Assembly (NCBI GenBank): GCA_030695565.1
Contig: JAUYRZ010000082.1
Coordinates: 1-64,000, forward strand
Direction: 5' to 3'
DNA: 64,000 nucleotides
Source: Archangium sp.
Lineage (GTDB): Bacteria > Myxococcota > Myxococcia > Myxococcales > Myxococcaceae
Shown here in pieces: positions 58,211-64,000 of this stretch (the first letter of the stretch is position 1; the number at the start of each line of letters is the position of its first letter). Under the pieces are notes generated by a model, which saw only the letters and a program-made list of their open reading frames with translations, did not search any database and was not told the origin of the DNA. A program made the position numbers and the translations under genes.

Positions 58211-61110
58211 TTCCTCTCGGGGTTGAAGTTCCACGACAGCGTGCCCATCACCTGCACGCCGGGAGGATTGACGAGCACGTCGATCCCCCCTTGTTGCAGC
58301 CGCACCGCCTGGTTGAGGACGTTGCTGGCCGCGAGCTTGAGCTGGAATCCGGCCCCCAGCTGTTGGGTCACCGTCACATCGAGACGGTGGAAGGCGTGTT
58401 CCACGATGTCCGGCAGGCCCTGAATGCCCACGTCGGAGATGCGCGGTCCGTACACGTTGTAGAAGACGCCGGCTTCGGTGCCCCACTCCGGCCGCGACCA
58501 GGTGAGGAACGCGTTGGCCACGAAGGGTGACTGCCCTTGCAGCGGCCGCTCGTGATTGGTCTGCGGCGAATCAGGTGAGAGCTGAATGCGCGAATAGATG
58601 AGTGAGACGTTGGCGCCCACGCGCAGCGGGCTGAGCACCTTGGCGATGCGGCCCAGCGAGGTGCGCGCTTCGAGCTCCAGGCCCAGCAGCGTGGCGCCCG
58701 GCGTGTTCTCGTAGCCGAGATCTCCGACACCGTTGTTTGCCGCCACGATGATGCGCTCGATGGGCCGCTCGAATTGTTTGCCGAAGGCGGTGGCCGCGAA
58801 GACCTCGTCGGCTCCGGGGAACCATTCCACGCGCGCGTCGGCGTTGTGAATGCGCGTGTTGAGCAGGTTCGGGTTGCCGCTCACGTTGCGGCGGCGAACC
58901 ATGTCGAAGAAGAGGAACGGCGCGAGCTCACGGAAGGTGGGGCGCGCGAGCGTGTACGAGTAGGCGAGGCGCACGTTGAGATCAGCGCGCGGCGCGAGCA
59001 GCACGTTCGCGCTGGGCACCACGTCGGCCACGCTGCGATTGATGGGCGCTCCCAACGGCGCACCACCGGTGGCGAACGGAGAGCCGGCGTTGAGCTGCAG
59101 CGTCGAGCCTTCCACGCGCACACCCGCCACGGCGCGCAGCCACTCCGTCATCTTCCAATCAGCGGAGACGTAGCCGCCGTAGACCGCGAGCGACGCGTGG
59201 TAGCGGTCGTAGGTGAAGGTCGTCTCCTCGAGCGAAATCTGCTGCTCGCCGGTGAGCGGAGGCCCGATGCGCTCGGGCACCAGCAGCTCTTCCGCCGAGG
59301 AGCGCTCCTGCTCGCCGGTCAACCGCGCGAGGTAGCGGAAGCGCCGGCCATCGAAGTCGCGTGCCGAGTACTGGCCGAGGCCGCCCAGCTTGAGGCGCAG
59401 GGTTCGCCACGGAACGGCGAGACTCGCGGTGCCGCCACCCGAATCTTCATGCAGCGTGAGGAAGAAGCGTTCGACGGAGTTCGGCTGAAAACGCACCTGC
59501 TGCGAGCCGTCGTCGTTCACCAGGCTGCGCAGGTCGCGGATGTCGGGCTCGTCACGGTTGACGCGTGAGTAGTTGCCCTGCCACTCCAGCTCGGCGTCAC
59601 CGAGCCCGTTGAGCCGGTGAAAGCCCTTGAGCTGGTTGAAGAAGAGCTGGCGCTGGGTGAACTGCAGGCGGCTGCTGTTCACGTTGGCCATCTGCTGCTG
59701 ATCAAAGCCGGCGCTGGTGGTGGCCGAGGTGTCCGCGTTCCAGAGGTACAGGCCGAGCGCGTTGAGCTCGTTGTCTCGGTTGACCTGCAGGCCCACGTTG
59801 GCCAGCACGCTGGTCGCGCCGCTCACGGTGCCGATGTCGGTGACGCTCGACTCGATGCTGGTGGGCACGCCGTCATCGAGGCGCAGGGTCTCGAGGTTGA
59901 TGCGTTGGTGGCGCTCCTTGCGTGAGATCTGCGCGCCCACGAGGTAGCCGAGGCGAGCCTCTTTCCCCAGGCGGTGCGTATTGCCCAGGGTGGCGCCGAA
60001 GCTGCCCGAGGGCAGACCTGCGACGGTGGCCGGAGTCCACCGCTGCGAGAACGACTCACCGGCGGCCTCCTGCTGCGCGGGGGTGACGCCGGGTGAACCG
60101 ATGCGCGCGGGCACCACCGGCACGTCGCGCGGAATCGCCGCGGGCAGTTGGCGAGACGCATCACCCGCGAGCCCGAAGCTCTCGAGAAAGTTCGTCGTCT
60201 CATTCGGGCGCAGCTGGCCGGTGGTGAGCGTGTCACCCGCCACCTGCGCGCGCAGCTTCACCTCGAGCTTGGTGGGGAAGGAGTTGGTGTCGATGGTGAG
60301 CGAGCCGCCGCCGAAGGTCGCGGGCAGCTCGCTGCTGTAGGTCTTGAGCACGTTCAGGTTCGAGAGCAACGCGACCGGGAAGAGATCGAGCGGCACCGAA
60401 GGCTCATCGGGCTCGGGGCTGGGCATCAGGGTGCCGTTGAGCAGGGTCTGCGCGTACCGGCCGCCGAGCCCGCGCAAGAAGACGTACTTGCCGTCGACCA
60501 CCGTGGCGCTCACCACGCGCTTGACCGCGTCACCTGCGTTGGCATCGGGGGTGCGCGCCATCTCCTGCGCACCCACGGAGTCCTGCGCGACGGCGGACTT
60601 CTTGCGCTCCTGGAGCAGGGCCGACTCGTTGCGCTTGTCGACCTTCGCTTCGACCACCACCTCTTGAATCGCGCGGCTGTCACGTTCGAGCGCGACGTCG
60701 AGGGTCACGGTCTGCCCCGCCTTCACCTCGACGTTGCCGATGCGGCGGCCTTCGTACAGCTCGTAGAAGACGCGCAGGTCGTAGGTGCCGGGGGGCAGCT
60801 TGAGCTTGTAGTTGCCATCGACGTCGGTGAGCGCGCTCTTCTTGCCGCCGGCGACGACCTTGATGGTGGCTTCGATCAACCCTTCGCCGGTGCGCGAGTC
60901 GGTCACCCGGCCGCGAACCCCGACGAACGCTTTCTCGACCTTCTTCTCAACCAGCGGCTCAACCCCCTTCTCACCAGGTGCCTCCCTCTCCCCGAGGGGG
61001 AGAGGGCTGCCAGCATCCAAAGCCGCGCCCGCATCGACCTCACCGGCATCAACGTCCTGCGCCCACGCAGTGAGCGAGAACAGCATCGCGGTCAGGAGAA
61101 TCGTCTTCAC
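58207..61110 (-). CDS. TonB-dependent outer membrane receptor
   Basis: A 967-aa outer-membrane receptor. Signal peptide [15 protein letters not shown]. An N-terminal carboxypeptidase-regulatory-like beta-sandwich ([43 protein letters not shown]) is followed by the plug ([36 protein letters not shown]) and a long barrel. Between signal and regulatory domain, [15 protein letters not shown] is encoded in frame by palindromic repeat copy 7. No TonB box is identified. The beta-helix lipoprotein follows with overlap. Its substrate, perhaps a polymer or metal complex, is unknown. Confidence 0.92.
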   Translation of the reverse strand: MKTILLTAMLFSLTAWAQDVDAGEVDAGAALDAGSPLPLGEREAPGEKGVEPLVEKKVEKAFVGVRGRVTDSRTGEGLIEATIKVVAGGKKSALTDVDGNYKLKLPPGTYDLRVFYELYEGRRIGNVEVKAGQTVTLDVALERDSRAIQEVVVEAKVDKRNESALLQERKKSAVAQDSVGAQEMARTPDANAGDAVKRVVSATVVDGKYVFLRGLGGRYAQTLLNGTLMPSPEPDEPSVPLDLFPVALLSNLNVLKTYSSELPATFGGGSLTIDTNSFPTKLEVKLRAQVAGDTLTTGQLRPNETTNFLESFGLAGDASRQLPAAIPRDVPVVPARIGSPGVTPAQQEAAGESFSQRWTPATVAGLPSGSFGATLGNTHRLGKEARLGYLVGAQISRKERHQRINLETLRLDDGVPTSIESSVTDIGTVSGATSVLANVGLQVNRDNELNALGLYLWNADTSATTSAGFDQQQMANVNSSRLQFTQRQLFFNQLKGFHRLNGLGDAELEWQGNYSRVNRDEPDIRDLRSLVNDDGSQQVRFQPNSVERFFLTLHEDSGGGTASLAVPWRTLRLKLGGLGQYSARDFDGRRFRYLARLTGEQERSSAEELLVPERIGPPLTGEQQISLEETTFTYDRYHASLAVYGGYVSADWKMTEWLRAVAGVRVEGSTLQLNAGSPFATGGAPLGAPINRSVADVVPSANVLLAPRADLNVRLAYSYTLARPTFRELAPFLFFDMVRRRNVSGNPNLLNTRIHNADARVEWFPGADEVFAATAFGKQFERPIERIIVAANNGVGDLGYENTPGATLLGLELEARTSLGRIAKVLSPLRVGANVSLIYSRIQLSPDSPQTNHERPLQGQSPFVANAFLTWSRPEWGTEAGVFYNVYGPRISDVGIQGLPDIVEHAFHRLDVTVTQQLGAGFQLKLAASNVLNQAVRLQQGGIDVLVNPPGVQVMGTLSWNFNPERK
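60983..61006. repeat. GC-rich palindromic repeat, copy 7 (inside the receptor gene)
   Basis: CTCCCTCTCCCCGAGGGGGAGAGGG lies in frame within the TonB-receptor gene near its N-terminus, coding for the SPLPLGERE stretch. It disturbs no frame and lies in the flexible linker. Confidence 0.85.
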
Positions 61111-61210
61111 GCGGCGCTATGTGCGCCCGGGCCGTGTCTTCCATCGGTCGTCTGCGTCACTTGTCGAACACGGTCGCGTCACGGGCCCGCAACAGTGCAT
61201 AAGCGCCCGC

Positions 61211-61795
61211 ATGTCCGCACTTGATGAAGCCGCGCTCCGCCAGCTGTTCCTCGACGCCCGCACGCACTCCGCCTGGCAGGACCGCCCGGTGAGCGACGAG
61301 ACGCTGCGTCAGCTCTACGACCTCGTGCGCATGGGGCCGACCGCCAACAACTCGACGCCGTTCCGCGTGGTGTTCGTGAAGAGCGCAGAAGCGAAGGGGA
61401 AGCTCAAGCCCGCCCTGAGCCCCGGCAACGTGGACAAGACGATGCACGCGCCGGTCACGGCGATCGTCGCGTTCGACCTCGCCTTCCACGAGCACATGCC
61501 CCGGCTCTTCCCCATGCGAGACCTGAAGCTCGACACCTGGCCCGCCGAAAAGCGCGACCGCATGGCCTTCCTGAACGGAACCTTGCAGGGCGCCTACCTG
61601 ATCATCGCCGCGCGCGCGCTCGGGCTCGATTGCGGACCGATGGCCGGCTTCAACAACGCACAAGTCGACGAGACCTTCTTCGCCGGCAGCAACTGGCGCA
61701 GCAACTTCCTGCTCAACCTGGGTTACGGCGAGGCCTCGAAGCTGCATCCCCGGTTGCCGCGGTTGGACTTCGTCGAGGCCGCACGCATCGAGTGA
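61211..61795 (+). CDS. RutE-like nitroreductase (malonic semialdehyde reductase type)
   Basis: The product has 194 aa from ATG 61211. FMN-binding nitroreductase family, the RutE/HadB branch: [45 protein letters not shown] at the N-terminus, [33 protein letters not shown] in the middle, and [30 protein letters not shown] at the end. RutE reduces malonic semialdehyde in uracil breakdown, but no other rut gene is nearby, so a general reductase role is as likely. Length fits the family. Confidence 0.85.
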   Translation: MSALDEAALRQLFLDARTHSAWQDRPVSDETLRQLYDLVRMGPTANNSTPFRVVFVKSAEAKGKLKPALSPGNVDKTMHAPVTAIVAFDLAFHEHMPRLFPMRDLKLDTWPAEKRDRMAFLNGTLQGAYLIIAARALGLDCGPMAGFNNAQVDETFFAGSNWRSNFLLNLGYGEASKLHPRLPRLDFVEAARIE

Positions 61796-61898
61796 AGGGC
61801 AACCGGGCTGCGTCGAGCACGCCCCGCGAAGGCGCTGAGCAGCGAAGGTGCACCGGGGAATGACGGCAGCGCGAGCTCGCTCCCGGTTGAGCGTCGCC

Positions 61899-62372
61899 TC
61901 AACGGCTCCCAGCCGAAGCGCCGCCAGCTTCCAACGAAGCCGTGGTCATCGTCTCATCAGCCAGCACCGCCAACGTGCCCACGCCACCACCACGAACCAA
62001 ATCCATCACCTCGAGCGCTGCGCCGTAAGGCAGCTCTGAGTGCGCATCGAAGAACACGACCTTGTCGGGCCGAGCGTTCACCATTCTCACCAGACGCGCA
62101 GCGAGCTCCGCCCGATCGATGACCTCACCATTCACCTTCGTCACGCCCTCCCGATCCACCGTGAGTACGAGCGCAGGCAACGCACCCGGCGGCGGTGGCG
62201 GCGCCTCCTCCTCGACCTTCGGCGGCACGTTGAGCCACAGCTGCTTGGTGAGCAGCGGCGTCACCACCATGAAGATGATCAACAGCACGAGCACCACGTC
62301 GACCAGCGGCGTGATGTTCATCTGCGGCTTGATCCGCTTGCTGCGACCACCACTCTCGAGATCCATGCCCAT
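61899..62372 (-). CDS. ExbD/TolR-family protein (2)
   Basis: The product has 157 aa. The single N-terminal membrane helix has the ExbD signature: KPQMNITPLVDVVLVLLIIFMVV, with the Asp in PLVDVVLVLL needed for proton-driven movement. A Pro-rich linker (EEEAPPPPPG) leads to the periplasmic domain (VVFFDAHSELPYGAALEVMDLV). Last of the TonB-ExbB-ExbD-ExbD cluster; two ExbD copies in one operon are common in this phylum. The C-terminus is Ala/Gly-rich. Confidence 0.9.
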   Translation of the reverse strand: MGMDLESGGRSKRIKPQMNITPLVDVVLVLLIIFMVVTPLLTKQLWLNVPPKVEEEAPPPPPGALPALVLTVDREGVTKVNGEVIDRAELAARLVRMVNARPDKVVFFDAHSELPYGAALEVMDLVRGGGVGTLAVLADETMTTASLEAGGASAGSR

Positions 62373-62375
62373 GCG

Positions 62376-62810
62376 TCACCCCTGCTTGTTCGCGCGATCG
62401 ATGACCTGCAGTGACGCCCCGGGGAAACCCAGCTCCTGGCAGCGTTTGAACATCGCCCTCACCTTCCCGTATGCGAGGCCGGTGTCGGCCTTGAGCACCA
62501 CGCGCGAGTCGGGCTTCGTCGCGTGCAGCACCTTGAGCCGCTCCACCAACACGTCCTCCGGCAGCTCTTCCTTCTCGAAGAACAACTTGCCGTCTTTGGT
62601 CAGCGTGACGGTGGTGGGCTCGAGCGCGCCGTTGCCTTGATCAGGATTGACGATCGACGGCAACGCCACCGTCGCACCGGCCTCCATCTGCGGCGCGACG
62701 ACCATGAAGATGATGAGCAACACCAGCACCACGTCGACCAGCGGCGTGATGTTGATCTCCGGCTTGAGGCCGCCGCGCTTGCGCGAAGACGTTTCGAGCT
62801 CAGCTCCCAT
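62376..62810 (-). CDS. ExbD/TolR-family protein (1)
   Basis: The product has 144 aa. Membrane helix with KPEINITPLVDVVLVLLIIFMVV, as in the second copy; the periplasmic domain ends RCQELGFPGASLQVID. The gene lies 3 nt from the second ExbD gene, and its start overlaps the ExbB gene by 11 nt. Together the two ExbD proteins and ExbB would energise TonB. Confidence 0.9.
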   Translation of the reverse strand: MGAELETSSRKRGGLKPEINITPLVDVVLVLLIIFMVVAPQMEAGATVALPSIVNPDQGNGALEPTTVTLTKDGKLFFEKEELPEDVLVERLKVLHATKPDSRVVLKADTGLAYGKVRAMFKRCQELGFPGASLQVIDRANKQG

Positions 62811-63471
62811 GGGCCTTCCCGTGGCGAGCCTCGAGGAAGTCGAGGAACTCGCCGCGCGCCTGCTCCAGCGCGAGGAGGATCGAGTCGGCCTGAGACGAGA
62901 GCCAGTTGAACGCGAGCACCGCGGGGATGGCGACCACCAGGCCCAGCGCCGTCTCGTAGAGCGCCTCGGAGATGCCCAACGACACGCTGCCCAGCCCGCC
63001 CGAGCCTTCTTTCGCGATGCCCTGGAAGGCGGTGATGATGCCGAACACGGTGCCGAGCAGCCCGACGAAGGGCGCGATGGAGCCCACCGAAGCGATGACG
63101 TTCATGCCGCGGCGCACGTCGGCGGCCAACGCTTCGGTCTTCCGGTTCAGCTCGCGGCGGGTGGCCTCGACCGGTGAGAGCGACGAGGGCTTCTCTTTCG
63201 AAGCCAGATACGTCTTCGCGCCCGCGGCGAGCAGCTTGGCGAGGTGACCGTCGTTCGACTCCGCGCGCTTCACCAGGCCTTCGGTGTCGTCGGCCTCGAG
63301 CAGCGCGCGCGCTTCGGCAGCGAACACCCGAGAGGCCGCGCGGCTGCGCCAGTACGCGAAGAGGCGCTCGAAGAAGATGGCGAGCGCGGCCAGCGCCATG
63401 AGGAGCAAGGTGCTGGCGACTGCGATGGCCGGCGGGCCCATGTGGTTGATGATTTGCGAGATGGAGTCCAT
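62800..63471 (-). CDS. ExbB/TolQ/MotA proton channel protein
   Basis: The product has 223 aa with three membrane segments: AIAVASTLLLMALAALAIFFE, then IASVGSIAPFVGLLGTVFGIITAFQ (the conserved ExbB middle helix pair), and YETALGLVVAIPAVLAFNWL. It has the family motif of MotA/TolQ/ExbB and, with ExbD, would form the proton channel that drives TonB. It is preceded by the TonB gene and followed by two ExbD genes. Confidence 0.9.
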   Translation of the reverse strand: MDSISQIINHMGPPAIAVASTLLLMALAALAIFFERLFAYWRSRAASRVFAAEARALLEADDTEGLVKRAESNDGHLAKLLAAGAKTYLASKEKPSSLSPVEATRRELNRKTEALAADVRRGMNVIASVGSIAPFVGLLGTVFGIITAFQGIAKEGSGGLGSVSLGISEALYETALGLVVAIPAVLAFNWLSSQADSILLALEQARGEFLDFLEARHGKAHGS

Positions 63472-63477
63472 GGCGAT

Positions 63478-64000
63478 TCAGTCCCTCAGAGAGAAGGTGA
63501 TGTTGACGATCTTGAAGACGGTGAGCGGCGAGCCTTCGAGCGTGGCGGGCTCGTATTTCCAGGTCTTCACCACCGCGAGCGCGGCCGAGACGAAGGGCTC
63601 TTCACCCTTGAGCACCTGCACGCGGCCGACGGAGCCATCGAGCTCGACCACGATCTTGAGCACCACGCGCGCTTCCTGACCGGTGGTGCGCGCGCTCTCG
63701 GGGTATTCGGGTTGGGCGTTGTCTTCGGCAGGTTCGGGAGGCTCGGCGTCTTCCGGAAGGTTCACCGGGCCCGAAGTGCCCGCGCTCGCCACCACGGGCG
63801 CCGCTGATTCATCTGCGTCGTTCGAGGTGCCCACCGCGGTGCCGCTGCCATCACCGGTCCCACCGACCGCGACTTCGATGGCCGCCACCGCGACGTCTGC
63901 TTCGGGCGCGGCCTGCTGCGGCACTTCTCTCGGAGCGACCATCGCGGCGGCCGCTGCGGGCGCGGCTCGCGGAGGCGGGGTGACCTCGGCCACCACCAGC
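63478..64000 (-). CDS. TonB-family energy transducer (N-terminal part beyond the window)
   Basis: At least 174 aa; the reading frame stays open to the window edge, so the true start and the membrane anchor lie beyond position 64000. A Pro/Ala/Glu-rich spacer (PAAAAAMVAPREVPQQAAP and EPPEPAEDNAQPEYPE) leads to the C-terminal TonB domain: ARVVLKIVVELDGSVGRVQVL and AALAVVKTWKYEPATLEGSP. This domain contacts the TonB box of outer-membrane receptors. It heads the TonB-ExbB-ExbD-ExbD operon and could energise the receptor at 58207. Confidence 0.85.
   Translation of the reverse strand, partial: LVVAEVTPPPRAAPAAAAAMVAPREVPQQAAPEADVAVAAIEVAVGGTGDGSGTAVGTSNDADESAAPVVASAGTSGPVNLPEDAEPPEPAEDNAQPEYPESARTTGQEARVVLKIVVELDGSVGRVQVLKGEEPFVSAALAVVKTWKYEPATLEGSPLTVFKIVNITFSLRD

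Noticed and set aside
1-64000. Prophage, integrase or insertion-sequence genes
   Set aside because: No recognisable integrase, transposase or structural phage gene was seen on either strand, despite the repeat family.

Overview
The window is a dense, high-GC chromosomal stretch that reads like a Myxococcota (myxobacterial) genome. The signs are a membrane-anchored Ser/Thr kinase, PilZ and response-regulator genes, an ECF sigma factor with a cupin-type anti-sigma, many lipoproteins with Gly-rich (GGGTGGG) linkers, and a GC-rich imperfect palindromic repeat (core CCCTCTCCC..GGGAGAGGG) in at least seven places. No tRNA, rRNA, CRISPR array, insertion sequence or prophage was found. Taxonomy is inferred from gene content only.

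Layout. 1-5.0 kb: a LysR remnant, an unknown gene, and a large TPR/DUF3857/transglutaminase-like protein. 5.1-7.1 kb: a small membrane protein, then a three-gene toxin-antitoxin-chaperone operon (MqsR-like, MqsA-like, SecB-like) whose genes overlap by 4 nt, behind a perfect 15-bp palindrome. 7.1-16 kb: a 919-aa orphan, alpha/beta hydrolase, carotenoid oxygenase, thiolase, LysR, SOUL protein and pentapeptide-repeat protein. 16-20 kb: a glucan operon mdoG-orf85-mdoH. 20-31 kb: mixed metabolism (TruA-like, XdhC-like, acyl-CoA ligase), a frameshifted YD-repeat lipoprotein, an anti-sigma/sigma pair and a Ser/Thr kinase. 31-39 kb: a DUF4331/HupE/TPR divergon, then an exported truncated haemoglobin overlapping a YceI-dihaem cytochrome fusion.

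39-44.4 kb holds the most interesting locus. A LysR regulator is divergent from a tightly coupled operon: a Cys-rich cytochrome P460-like lipoprotein with two CPAGC motifs, a DUF692 (MNIO) iron oxygenase, a DUF2063 partner protein, and a second haem-c-motif lipoprotein. A small membrane protein and a ferritin-like gene follow on the same strand. This has the architecture of a MNIO peptide-modification (bufferin-like) locus, but the apparent substrate is a haem protein with an unfamiliar Cys motif.

44.4-64 kb: a retinol-saturase-like FAD enzyme, a DUF3553-like protein, AceK, a PlsC-type acyltransferase, a Cys-rich repeat lipoprotein, PilZ, a response regulator, a spermidine-synthase-like enzyme, beta-propeller and beta-helix lipoproteins (with a decayed copy of the latter), a TonB-dependent receptor, a RutE-like nitroreductase, and a TonB-ExbB-ExbD-ExbD energising cluster cut by the window edge. 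Long ORFs antisense to these genes are GC-driven shadows and were left out.
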